Assembly (NCBI RefSeq): GCF_029269265.1
Contig: NZ_JARIXP010000001.1
Coordinates: 827,452-891,451 of the forward strand
DNA: 64,000 nucleotides
Source: Rheinheimera sp. 1928-s
GTDB taxonomy: Bacteria > Pseudomonadota > Gammaproteobacteria > Enterobacterales > Alteromonadaceae
Direction: 5' to 3'
Below are positions 44,432 through 51,452 of the stretch, one piece after another. The translations under genes and the position numbers were made by a program. The notes under the pieces are model-generated. The model was not told where the DNA came from. It worked only from the letters and a program-made list of their open reading frames with translations, and searched no databases. Positions within the stretch are counted from its first letter, which is position 1, and each line of letters opens with the position of its first letter.

Positions 44432-45490
44432 GTGAAGACATCGATGTTGTTCATTTTATTAATCGCAGGGGTTCATCTGCCTGCTTTGGCTGAAGCAACA
44501 AGTACAGCACCAAAGGCAAAAGCTCCGGCCCAAACCGAACTCTTTAGCACTGCGGCCAGTTTGCAAAAAAGCCGTAGCTGTTTTGGCGGGCCTTTTCAAA
44601 GTTACGATAGCTACATTGCTTTCCGGCTCAAAATGGCAAAAAAACAGCCAAACTTTTCCGAAGCCAAACTACGGGCTCAACTGCCTCAGGCTGATTATGA
44701 AGGTTTCATACAGACTCTGGATTGCCAGGACTTTGTTTATAGAGTCGGGGACGTACCTGTTCGTGGTTTTATGATTAAACCTAAACAGATCAGCGGTAAA
44801 GCCCCTGTGGTGATTTATAACAGAGGCGGTAATGCCGGTTATGGTCAGTTGGTATTTGGTTTTGTAATGCATGAGCTGATGCCGATAGCTGCACAAGGTT
44901 TTGTCGTGATTGCCAGCAACTATAGAGGGCAACATAACTGGGGGAAAGCCGCAGTGAGCAATGCCGGGTTTGATGAATTTGGTGGTGCTGAGTTAGAAGA
45001 CGTAAAAGCTTTAGTGCCTATAGCTCAGGGAATGAAAGACGTAGATGCCAACAGAATGGCGATGTGGGGCCAAAGCCGAGGTGGCATGATGACTTATATG
45101 CTGGCCAAATCTATGCCTGAACTGAAAACCATAGTCGTAGCAGCTGGTGCTACCGATTTAGCGAAAGAGCTGGAAATTCGTCCGGCCATGGAAAAAGTGT
45201 TTGAAGCACGGATCCCAAACTACAGCAGCAATAAAGTTGCAGCTTTGGCTGAGCGCTCAGTGTTGTTATGGCCTGAACAGTTACCGGCAGACATGCCAAT
45301 TTTGATCCAACACGGTGATCAAGATAAACAGGTGTCGGTTCGTAATGCAGAACAATTAGCCTTGAAATTGAAGGAATTAAATCACCCACATCAATTGTTG
45401 ATTTATCCGGGCGCTGATCATGGTTTTAACCCCGTGCGGGCCAAAGCGCGGCAGGATATGATCAACTGGCTGAAGCAATATTTAGGCTAA
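44432..45490 (+). CDS. Secreted alpha/beta hydrolase (S9/prolyl oligopeptidase-like)
   Basis: 352 residues from GTG 44432, preceded by AAAGGAAGTTGTA. Signal peptide (FILLIAGVHLPALAEA). The hydrolase domain has the oxyanion region NRGGNAGYG, the nucleophile elbow WGQSRGGMM, a likely acid in HGDQDKQVSV and the final catalytic His in PGADHGFNP. This order matches DPP/acylaminoacyl-peptidase-type S9 hydrolases without the N-terminal propeller. It could be a peptidase or esterase. Confidence 0.9.
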   Translation: MKTSMLFILLIAGVHLPALAEATSTAPKAKAPAQTELFSTAASLQKSRSCFGGPFQSYDSYIAFRLKMAKKQPNFSEAKLRAQLPQADYEGFIQTLDCQDFVYRVGDVPVRGFMIKPKQISGKAPVVIYNRGGNAGYGQLVFGFVMHELMPIAAQGFVVIASNYRGQHNWGKAAVSNAGFDEFGGAELEDVKALVPIAQGMKDVDANRMAMWGQSRGGMMTYMLAKSMPELKTIVVAAGATDLAKELEIRPAMEKVFEARIPNYSSNKVAALAERSVLLWPEQLPADMPILIQHGDQDKQVSVRNAEQLALKLKELNHPHQLLIYPGADHGFNPVRAKARQDMINWLKQYLG

Positions 45491-45530
45491 GCTGTTTTAG
45501 TCCATCGGCAGCATAAGGTTAAAAGGGGCA

Positions 45531-46349
45531 ATGATGTTTAAAACTACTTTATTGATTATGCTGTGGTTTATGTCCTTTTACTCCTTTGCTGCCAAGGCGC
45601 AGCAACTGCTGATTAAATTACCACAACAAGAACACAACTGGACTCTGGCGGACATTAAACAAAAAGTACCAGTGCAGCACATCAAGCTATTTGACCCTGT
45701 CTACAACAGCGAAAAAAGCTTTGAAGGCGTGTCTTTACTGCAACTGTTAAAAGCTGCTGGTTACAAGCTGGGCCAAGCTGCAGATGAAGTGGTGCTGACG
45801 GCTTCTGATGGCTATGCGCCCAGCATGCCACTTGATTATTTGTTGGATGACCAGGCTGTACTGGTATTTGCCGAAACCGGCAAAAAGGATTTTGATTTTG
45901 CCCCAGTCGCCCAGGGCAAAGCTATGGTGTCGCCTGCACCATTTTACTTAGTGTGGAAACAAGGCAAAGCAGTAGAAAAAACCAGACCCTGGCCTTATCA
46001 GTTGGTAAAGCTGGAGCTGGTCAGTTTTCAGCAACAATACCCCAAACTCTATCCAACCAACGCGACACAAAACTCAGCGGCATATCAGGGCTTTTTGCTG
46101 TTTAAACAAAGTTGCATCAGCTGCCATTCCATCAACCTGCAAGGCGGCGAATTAGGCCCGGAGCTTAACGCGCCAAAAAACATCACCGAATACTGGACAG
46201 AGGATCACTTAAAAGCCTTTATCCCGAATGCATCAGGTTACAGATACAAAAGCAAAATGCCCACTTTTCCGCAGTTTAGCGCAGAGGATATCGACCACTT
46301 AGTGGCGTATTTAAAGCATATGAAGGATTATAAAATTCAGTTGCCTTAG
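45531..46349 (+). CDS. Secreted monohaem cytochrome c with molybdopterin-domain-like N-terminus
   Basis: 272 residues (a second ATG one codon in is equally possible). Signal peptide with cleavage near FAAKA. Residues about 25-160 resemble the oxidoreductase molybdopterin-binding (sulfite-oxidase-like) fold in pattern (FEGVSLLQLLKAAG, LTASDGYAPSMPLDYLLDD, FYLVWK) but no cofactor cysteine is obvious. A class I cytochrome c domain follows: haem motif CISCH near residue 200 and an axial Met in KSKMPTFPQFSAEDI, which is the usual placement. It probably shuttles electrons in the periplasm; the partner is unknown. Confidence 0.88.
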   Translation: MMFKTTLLIMLWFMSFYSFAAKAQQLLIKLPQQEHNWTLADIKQKVPVQHIKLFDPVYNSEKSFEGVSLLQLLKAAGYKLGQAADEVVLTASDGYAPSMPLDYLLDDQAVLVFAETGKKDFDFAPVAQGKAMVSPAPFYLVWKQGKAVEKTRPWPYQLVKLELVSFQQQYPKLYPTNATQNSAAYQGFLLFKQSCISCHSINLQGGELGPELNAPKNITEYWTEDHLKAFIPNASGYRYKSKMPTFPQFSAEDIDHLVAYLKHMKDYKIQLP

Positions 46350-46708
46350 TGGCTTAGCTGGCGTGTTAAAGATCCAACCTTTGTGTAGCAGTCAGGTAGC
46401 GGCGGAATGTGCATAGTCTACGCAGACACGCCGTAAACCCATCCATGGGGGCTCGCCTTTCGCTATCCCTGCGAAAGACGGTGTGCTTGGCACTTTGCCC
46501 ATCCTCGCTTTGGCGTAGTGCTGTTTTGTTCGTCAAACTGGCTTTGGTTATATCTCTGGATTAGTACAGAGTGTTATTTGCTCTAATCTTAAAACAGCTA
46601 GGCTTTGAGCGAATCAACAGGTACATCTATTTGTTGCTGAAACAGGAAAATCGATCTAATTTAGAGACTTAGCGTGGATCGACCTAAAAATAACAGGCCA
46701 GAGAAAAG
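46350..46708. other. Intergenic region before the cassette array
   Basis: About 360 bases without a credible gene. It holds an intergenic motif CCATCCATGGGGGCTCGCC (46441-46457 region) and a hairpin CTTTCGC / GCGAAAG at about 46458-46478, like dispersed repeats known in related genomes, though no second copy is in this window. No attI-like or integrase sequence was recognised. Confidence 0.45.
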
Positions 46709-46844
46709 AAATAACGTGCCAGCACGCTTTGGGTCTCAGCTAGTAGTGCTAGGTTGCGATACGTTTTTTTTTAATAAGTTAACGCTGGTTTTTCTTCTGG
46801 TAGAACCAGAGAAAGTGTGCCGGCACAATATACAAATGTTAGGG
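46709..46844 (+). repeat. Candidate attC-like site at the left end of the cassette array
   Basis: A right-hand core GTTAGGG (46838-46844) stands 5 bases before the first cassette ORF. A possible left core AAATAAC is at 46709-46715, and both flanks carry a GTGCC-R-GCAC block (46716-46725, 46818-46827) that could pair. The arms are unequally spaced, so this is weaker than the other sites. Confidence 0.4.
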
Positions 46845-46849
46845 TTCTT

Positions 46850-47359
46850 ATGCTAAATCCAGTTGCAGTTAATAACCTTGAAGCGGAGTGCCAAGAACTA
46901 TTTTCAAAACTTTCATCGCTTCAAAGTGAAATTAAAGAAAAAATGTCAGCCTATTCTGATGGGAAAAATCTCAAAGGAAATGAAATTGTTGGCTGGCTTG
47001 GCGAAATCTATGGAAAGCTTCTATTTGACGGAAAGCTTGTAGATGACCAAAAAGAACACGATTTTGTTTCAGCTTCTGGCTCTCTCGTATCAGTTAAAAC
47101 AAGAAAAGGCTGGGCTTCTGGATGGAGAAAAACCAGCGCCATTCCAAAGATCGAAGGCGTCGAATGTCCCACACACCTGCTGTTCATCCATTTAAATGAT
47201 GATTATTCAATTGACCTAATGTGGATGTTTGATTGGCATAAAATTATTTCAGAAGATCGCTTTAAAAAACACGTAGTACGAGGTGAGCAGCGCTCATTTA
47301 CTTTTACTATTAATGAGGCAAAAGATAAAGATCATGTCATCTATGCTAAAAAACCCTAA
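46850..47359 (+). CDS. Cassette 1: possible PD-(D/E)XK nuclease-fold protein
   Basis: 169 residues from ATG 46850. An N-terminal coiled-coil (about residues 8-35) is followed by a pattern fitting the PD-(D/E)XK core: E52 in GWLGEIYGKLLFDG, D71 in EHDFV, and K83 in SLVSVKTRKG. A beta strand LLFIHLNDDYSIDLMWMFDW follows, as in restriction-like folds. No family name is recalled, so the nuclease call is an inference from residue spacing. The stop codon lies inside the left core of the following attC, normal for a cassette. Base composition is A/T-rich: the 60 bases from 46921 contain 18 G/C. Confidence 0.7.
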   Translation: MLNPVAVNNLEAECQELFSKLSSLQSEIKEKMSAYSDGKNLKGNEIVGWLGEIYGKLLFDGKLVDDQKEHDFVSASGSLVSVKTRKGWASGWRKTSAIPKIEGVECPTHLLFIHLNDDYSIDLMWMFDWHKIISEDRFKKHVVRGEQRSFTFTINEAKDKDHVIYAKKP

Positions 47360-47430
47360 CAAGTGGTTCAAGCCGTTCGCTTCGCTCACTCGGGACGAGC
47401 TAAAGCCCGCCTCTTAACCAAGCGTTATGA
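47354..47430 (+). repeat. attC site after cassette 1
   Basis: Left core CCCTAAC (47354-47360), right core GTTATGA (47424-47430), 77 bases. The inner arms pair: TGGTTCAA on the left against TTAACCA on the right, with one unpaired C as the extrahelical base that orients recombination. The centre is shared with the site at 49290-49361 (CCGTTCGCTT... AAAGCCCGCC). Confidence 0.85.
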
Positions 47431-47466
47431 GTTCTAGGGTTCTAAACTTTGAGAGGAAATAATATT

Positions 47467-48036
47467 TTGAGTTATAAGATTAGGTTTGAGGCTGCTCTAG
47501 GTAAGACTAAAGAGTTAGGTTTGATGTTTCAAGGTGTCCAATACCCTTTTCAAGCACCATTAAGCTTTGAAGTAAAGCGTAAAGTACTGCAGTCATGCGT
47601 AGATGTCCTATTCGCTCATGGCTACCAGAATTCGTCAAGTTTAGCTGGGAAATGCACACCAATTCATTTAATGATGCACCGATACTTAAAAGATGAACTA
47701 GGTATAGATAGTTATATAACAATAGGGGATTATTATTGGAATGATTATATCTACTGTGAAATGTCATATGAAATTATTAAATCCGAACTGACACAGCTTG
47801 ATATTACTAAACCTCTTAAAGCACATGTTTGGTTGACTCTTACTGATGGGACAATAATTGATTGTACTCTCCAAGGTCATGCTGATTTGTTATTTAATCG
47901 AGGGGATTTTCCAGTAGAAAAATGTCTCACGATCGTTGAGATCAATAGCTCAGAAGATGAGGTGAGTGGCTATCATAGACCTTACTTAGTTGGTTCTGAT
48001 TTTCTGATGAAAGCATGTGCTATGTATGTGATGTAG
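47467..48036 (+). CDS. Cassette 2: transglutaminase-like protein
   Basis: 189 residues from TTG 47467, chosen because GAGAGGAAAT lies upstream and no ATG occurs for the first 19 codons; a second TTG at 47449 overlaps that site. A Cys-His-Asp triad with transglutaminase/papain-like spacing is visible: C63 in LAGKCTPIHLMMHRYL, H120 in AHVWLTLTDG, and D132 in TIIDCTLQG. The HVW...DG..ID pattern is characteristic of the fold. Activity could be a protease, amidase or acyltransferase. No signal peptide. Substrate unknown. Confidence 0.7.
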   Translation: MSYKIRFEAALGKTKELGLMFQGVQYPFQAPLSFEVKRKVLQSCVDVLFAHGYQNSSSLAGKCTPIHLMMHRYLKDELGIDSYITIGDYYWNDYIYCEMSYEIIKSELTQLDITKPLKAHVWLTLTDGTIIDCTLQGHADLLFNRGDFPVEKCLTIVEINSSEDEVSGYHRPYLVGSDFLMKACAMYVM

Positions 48037-48047
48037 GCAACTCAAAC

Positions 48048-48125
48048 GTATAACAAACGCCAGCACAACGAACCTTTGGCGATCGACTCACAACAAATTG
48101 CTCGCGTGTGTGACGTGCGTTATGT
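48048..48125 (+). repeat. attC site after cassette 2
   Basis: Left core GTATAAC (48048-48054) continuing as AAACGCC, as in Vibrio attC sites; right core GTTATGT (48119-48125); 78 bases. The arms ACGCCAGCACA and the complement of TGTGTGACGTGC pair imperfectly. Its central part GACTCACAACAAATTGCTCG is nearly repeated at 48619-48638. Confidence 0.75.
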
Positions 48126-48139
48126 ACCAGGGGGCCAAA

Positions 48140-48586
48140 GTGTTTAAATTCTGGTTTATTGCTATTTTTGTCATTTTCAGTAGCGAAACTCTCGCTTGCA
48201 GTTGCATCGGTTATGACATTGAGGAAAGCTACAATGAATATCCTTACGTATTTGTTGGTACTGTTGAAGGAATTGAAACTATTGAAAGAAGGGAACCCGG
48301 TTCATGGTTTAGTTATTACGAGTTGAGGCAAGTGACGCTAAAACTGGATAAGGGTTACAAAGGAAACTACGACAAAAAAATAGTAGTTACAACCCGGCCT
48401 GGTAATGGTGCCTGCGGCTTCCCTTTTAAATTAAATGTGCAGTACGCTGTGTTTGCTTATCAGGATAAAAAAGATCTAGCCGTAAGCTCCTGCAGTCCAA
48501 CTATCCACACAGAAAAACGTGAGGAATATTACGAAAAAGAGCGGTTAACAGTATTAAACTTTTTAGTTCGGCAAAATGGTAAATAA
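48140..48586 (+). CDS. Cassette 3: NTR/TIMP-like domain lipoprotein
   Basis: 148 residues from GTG 48140, preceded by AGGGGG with 5-base spacing; ATG 48122 lies inside the attC core and lacks a site. The signal peptide ends in LAC (SSETLACSC), giving either a lipoprotein or a Cys-first mature protein as in TIMPs. The netrin-like pattern is clear: CSCIGYDIEESY, YVFVGTVEGIE, LKLDKGYKGNYDKKIVV, GNGACGFPFKLNVQYAVFAY and SSCSPT, with four cysteines for two disulfides. The function of bacterial NTR-domain proteins is unknown. Confidence 0.75.
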   Translation: MFKFWFIAIFVIFSSETLACSCIGYDIEESYNEYPYVFVGTVEGIETIERREPGSWFSYYELRQVTLKLDKGYKGNYDKKIVVTTRPGNGACGFPFKLNVQYAVFAYQDKKDLAVSSCSPTIHTEKREEYYEKERLTVLNFLVRQNGK

Positions 48587-48652
48587 CCATCGCCATCAAA
48601 AATAGGCCCGTTGGTGCTGGACTCGCAACACATTGCTCGCGTGTAAGACTTT
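48583..48652 (+). repeat. Left part of an attC-like site, probably split by repeat A
   Basis: Left core AAATAAC overlaps the cassette 3 stop codon. The stretch GACTCGCAACACATTGCTCG (48619-48638) matches the centre of the previous attC. The expected right core appears only beyond the 143-base repeat, as GTTATGT at 48839-48845, so the site seems to have been interrupted. Confidence 0.5.
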
Positions 48653-48795
48653 GGGGGCAGGTCTCGCTGCTTGCCACAAAATAATTTTTTTGATGTAGTT
48701 TCAATGAGTTTAACGAAAATAAAAGCGGAAAAAGCGAGAGAAAATAGCTATCAGATCTGTCCTTAATATAACGGGGCAAGATGCAAGACCTGACG
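48653..48795. repeat. 143-base palindrome-ended repeat, copy A
   Basis: The ends are imperfect inverted repeats: GGGGCAGGTCTCGCTGCTTG on the left, and on the right the complement of GCGTCAGGTCTTGCATCTTG. The interior shares TAGTTTCAATGAGTTTAA and later blocks with copy B at 50085-50227, which is equally long. No ORF inside. It looks like a miniature element or REP pair (BIME) rather than a gene. Confidence 0.8.
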
Positions 48796-48838
48796 CTGAG
48801 GGCACTCGCTACGCTCTCAATTTTACGGTGAGCAAGGC

Positions 48839-48845
48839 GTTATGT
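48839..48845 (+). repeat. Right attC core before cassette 4
   Basis: GTTATGT preceded by AAGGC, the same form as at 48119-48125. It is separated from its likely left half (48583-48652) by repeat A and 40 bases. Confidence 0.5.
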
Positions 48846-48878
48846 GCAGAGCGCTAGCCAATAGAACAAGGAAAGTCC

Positions 48879-49283
48879 ATGAAATTACTAAAGTTTATTA
48901 GAGAAAAAGCATTTAACGTTCTTGCTTATGTTTTCTTTAACAGAAAGCACTCATTGATCTTCTGTATTACCTTTTCATTTCTATCTCTAGCCACTGAGCT
49001 ATTTGCGAAAATACCTGCCTTATTCTCATGCTCAGGCGCGGTCATCACAATCGCCGGCCTGTTTCTCAATATCAAGTACAGCTTAAATTTCCATCTAAAA
49101 ATCCCTAAGATAAACCTCTACAACAAATTATCCGGCGCCGGAGTGTTTGGCACTAAATTTATGACGCCAGAACAAGAACACTGGGTCGACAACATAATAT
49201 CTGACGAAGTATTTGGAGTTTCGTTCATGGTTGTAGGAACCATAATATGGGCATACGGCTCGTTCTTTATTGAGCTTCTGTAA
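48879..49283 (+). CDS. Cassette 4: small membrane protein of unknown function
   Basis: 134 residues; ATG preceded by AAGGAAAGTCC. Three hydrophobic segments are seen at about residues 24-42 (HSLIFCITFSFLSLATELF), 48-67 and 114-134 (VSFMVVGTIIWAYGSFFIEL). Between them is a soluble segment (KIPKINLYNKLSGAGVFG, then TPEQEHWVDN). I do not recognise a family. Position between attC cores marks it as a cassette gene. Confidence 0.7.
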   Translation: MKLLKFIREKAFNVLAYVFFNRKHSLIFCITFSFLSLATELFAKIPALFSCSGAVITIAGLFLNIKYSLNFHLKIPKINLYNKLSGAGVFGTKFMTPEQEHWVDNIISDEVFGVSFMVVGTIIWAYGSFFIELL

Positions 49284-49289
49284 TACACA

Positions 49290-49361
49290 TCACAACTGGT
49301 TCAAACCGTTCGCTTTGCTCACAGGGACGGCTAAAGCCCGCCCCTTAACCAAATGTTACAT
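49290..49361 (+). repeat. attC site after cassette 4
   Basis: Left core TCACAAC (49290-49296), right core GTTACAT (49355-49361), 72 bases. TGGTTCAAA pairs with TTAACCA across the site, leaving one unpaired C. Clearly homologous to the site at 47354-47430. Confidence 0.85.
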
Positions 49362-49382
49362 TTCAACGATGGATCAAGCTCA

Positions 49383-50043
49383 ATGCAAACATTAGAAGAT
49401 GGGTATGAACTGATATGCAAGTTTTTATCTCACGATCAACTCGTTTCCATAAATAGCGAAATTCAAAGTGTTGTATTTCCAGCTAAGGCTGGCGGTATCA
49501 GAAATGCAGAGAAAAAGTTTTCTTCTATTCGCGAGCTTGCGAGTTCGGAACAACTAACCGCTCAGGCTGCAAAATATCTTTCAGGCAGTGCAAGTTTAGT
49601 TCGGGCTATTCAATAAAACAAAAGATAATAACTGGCTGGTGACATGGCACCAAGACAGAACCGTAGCAGTATCCGAAAGATTCAAAAAGCTTGAATGGGG
49701 GCCTTGGAGTTTAAAGGATCAAGTCCACCATGTTCAGCCCCCAGTAGATGTGCTAAATCAAATGGTAACCTTTCGAGTTCACTTAGATGATACAAGTCTA
49801 AAAAATGGCTGCCTAAAAGTTTTTCCGAAAAGTCATAAGTTAGGCATTCTAGATCCCGGTTCTATTCGGGCATATGTACAAGATCATGAAGCTGTAGTTT
49901 GTGAGGCGCCAGCGGGGTCCGTTTTGGTAATGCGTCCGCATATACTACATTCATCTAGCAAGGCCGAAACTCCATCACAACGCCGGGTTTTGCATCTTGA
50001 ATACAGTAGCTTTAAATTACCTTCTGGTGTCGCATGGGCGTAA
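49383..50043 (+). pseudogene. Cassette 5: phytanoyl-CoA dioxygenase family gene, frameshifted
   Basis: The first frame runs from ATG 49383 (MQTLEDGYELICKFLSHDQL) to a stop at 49614-49616. Protein homology continues without a break in the next frame from about 49610 (FNKTKDNNWLVTWHQDRTVA) to the stop at 50043. One extra base, or two lost bases, near GGGCTATTCAATAAA (about 49602-49616) explains this. The iron ligands are intact downstream: HQD (HxD motif) and the distal His in MRPHILHSSSKA, with Arg in QRRVLHLEY. As an intact protein it would be an Fe(II)/2-oxoglutarate oxygenase of about 220 residues. A sequencing error is the alternative. Confidence 0.8.
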
Positions 50044-50084
50044 AAATGTAACAAAGAAAAACCTCAAGGACAGGCCTGAACTTC

Positions 50085-50227
50085 GGGGTCGGGTCTTGCA
50101 CCTTGCCCCAAAATACTTTATTGATTTAGTTTCAATGAGTTTAATGAACATAAAAACAAAAAAGAACAGAGAAAATTGCCAACAGACCTTTCCTTGATAG
50201 AGTTGGGCAAGATGAAAGACCTGGCCC
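50085..50227. repeat. 143-base palindrome-ended repeat, copy B
   Basis: Left end GGGGTCGGGTCTTGCACCTT, right end GGGCAAGATGAAAGACCTGG, which are near inverted complements. The interior matches copy A (48653-48795), including TAGTTTCAATGAGTTTAA. It follows the dioxygenase pseudogene where an attC site is expected. Confidence 0.8.
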
Positions 50228-50290
50228 TGATAGGTTTGTACCAACACTTTAGGCTCCGCGTAAAGTCAAAGGTTTCACCACCAGATGAAT

Positions 50291-50297
50291 GCTAAAT
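50291..50297 (+). repeat. Possible right attC core before cassette 6
   Basis: GCTAAAT differs from GTTRRRY at one base. Its left half would lie near GTAACAA (50049-50055), before repeat B. Tentative. Confidence 0.3.
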
Positions 50298-50328
50298 AAC
50301 AAACTGAATTAAAAGGAAAAAATAAGTG

Positions 50329-51222
50329 ATGGATCGTATTTGTAAGTTAGTTATTTTGCTGCTTTCTACACTCACTATGAGTAGCAATAGTTATAGCCAA
50401 GATGAATTTCCTGCACTCAAAGGCCCTTACCTGGGGCAAACCCCACCGGGTTTAACCGCCAGGCCCTTTGCACCCGGTGTTGTGAATACAGAAGAATGGG
50501 GGGACGCTGGTGGTTTCTCCCCAGACATGAACGAGTTTTTTGTCACCAGATGGAAACACTCTCGTGACGCCAGAGAACCGGAATCTGTCATTTTTAGAAA
50601 GGCGGGCGATCAGTGGCAGAAGATAGCGGTGCCGGCTGAAGAGCGCAGACCCTTTTACGCCCCAGACGGCAAAACCCTGCATTATGGTGCCAACTATAAG
50701 CAGCGCACAGCTGACGGTTGGTCAGAGCTGAAAAGCCTTGGTCCTGCTTTTGAAGCAATACAGATTATGAGCCTTGCAGCGTCAGCCAAAGGTACCTTAG
50801 TTTTGGACGAAAGAGGCAGTTCAGCCGGTGATGGAATTCTTCGGTATTCAAGGCTCGTGAGTGGTAAATGGCAAGACCCGAAGCCGCTGCCGAAGGAGAT
50901 CAATACCGGCATATGGAATGCCCATCCATACATCGCCCCTGACGAGAGCTACCTGATGTGGGACGGTGAAAGAGAGAGCGGGTATGGCGACGCTGACCTC
51001 TATATCAGTTTCCGCCAGAAAGATGGCGCCTGGGGTGAAGCTATTAATCTGGGGGACAAGATAAATACAGCAGCTGAAGAGAGGGGCGCACAGGTCACAC
51101 CTGACGGTAAATATCTCTTGTTCAATAGAATGGTGCCAAATGCAAACGGCAAGGCGGGCACTCAATCAGATTTATACTGGATCGAAGCGCAAATCATCGA
51201 AGACCTGAGACCCAAAGAATAA
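50329..51222 (+). CDS. Cassette 6: secreted PD40 beta-propeller protein
   Basis: 297 residues from ATG 50329; GTG at 50326 is directly adjacent and AAGGA lies 8-11 bases upstream. Signal peptide (LVILLLSTLTMSSNSYSQ). PD40-type propeller units are visible: GGFSPDMNEFFVTRW, PFYAPDGKTLHYGANY, AHPYIAPDESYLMWDGE and GAQVTPDGKYLLFNR, each with the S/A-PD-G/E turn. Such propellers are usually binding or scaffold domains in the periplasm. An attC site begins four bases after the stop. Confidence 0.85.
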   Translation: MDRICKLVILLLSTLTMSSNSYSQDEFPALKGPYLGQTPPGLTARPFAPGVVNTEEWGDAGGFSPDMNEFFVTRWKHSRDAREPESVIFRKAGDQWQKIAVPAEERRPFYAPDGKTLHYGANYKQRTADGWSELKSLGPAFEAIQIMSLAASAKGTLVLDERGSSAGDGILRYSRLVSGKWQDPKPLPKEINTGIWNAHPYIAPDESYLMWDGERESGYGDADLYISFRQKDGAWGEAINLGDKINTAAEERGAQVTPDGKYLLFNRMVPNANGKAGTQSDLYWIEAQIIEDLRPKE

Positions 51223-51225
51223 TCC

Positions 51226-51285
51226 ATATAACAACCGCAGAAAGTGCGATGCCAAAAGATGGTGCGCCTTCTGCGGGCGTTGAGG
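51226..51285 (+). repeat. attC site after cassette 6
   Basis: 60 bases, a typical short attC: left core ATATAAC (51226-51232), right core GTTGAGG (51279-51285). The arms AACCGCAGAA and TTCTGCGGGCG pair almost perfectly. The best-formed site in the array. Confidence 0.88.
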
Positions 51286-51301
51286 CTTTTAGGGAGAAAT
51301 A

Positions 51302-51415
51302 ATGGAAAACTCAATAAATGGTGAATGTCACTACAAAGCTCCAATTTACGCATTAAGCGAGCTTTGGTGTCAGGTTTTGCATCTTGCTCCAACTACCGCA
51401 AGTTGCGGGCTTTAA
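51302..51415 (+). pseudogene. Cassette 7: truncated ORF
   Basis: ATG 51302 is preceded by AGGGAGAAATA and stands 16 bases after the attC core, as a cassette gene should. After about 20 codons (MENSINGECHYKAPIYALSE) the frame enters the half repeat at 51367 and ends at TAA 51413-51415, giving 37 residues. Presumably the original gene was cut by the repeat insertion or a deletion. No family assignable. Confidence 0.45.
51367..51390. repeat. Half copy (C) of the 143-base repeat end
   Basis: The left-end sequence GTCAGGTTTTGCATCTTGCT matches the ends of copies A and B. No right half or interior follows. A small hairpin CCGCAA / TTGCGG is next to it. It marks the right end of the recognisable array. 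Confidence 0.65.
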
Positions 51416-51452
51416 AACGAATTGTTGTCACGACTTGATAGGGTTATCCGGC

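Noticed and set aside
46674-46856. 60-codon plus-strand ORF before cassette 1
   Set aside because: It lies across the candidate attC-like region, starts without a ribosome-binding site, and is Asn/Arg-rich like random translation.
48766-48845. Independent attC site inside the right end of repeat A (ATATAAC to GTTATGT)
   Set aside because: The inner arms do not pair, and the left part belongs to the repeat that recurs at 50085-50227.
49997-50197. 66-codon ORF overlapping the end of the dioxygenase pseudogene
   Set aside because: It runs through repeat copy B and overlaps the dioxygenase reading frame; there is no start signal.
46350-51415. Complete integron with integrase and attI
   Set aside because: No tyrosine recombinase frame is present on either strand around the array, and no attI could be recognised. 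Only a cassette cluster can be claimed.
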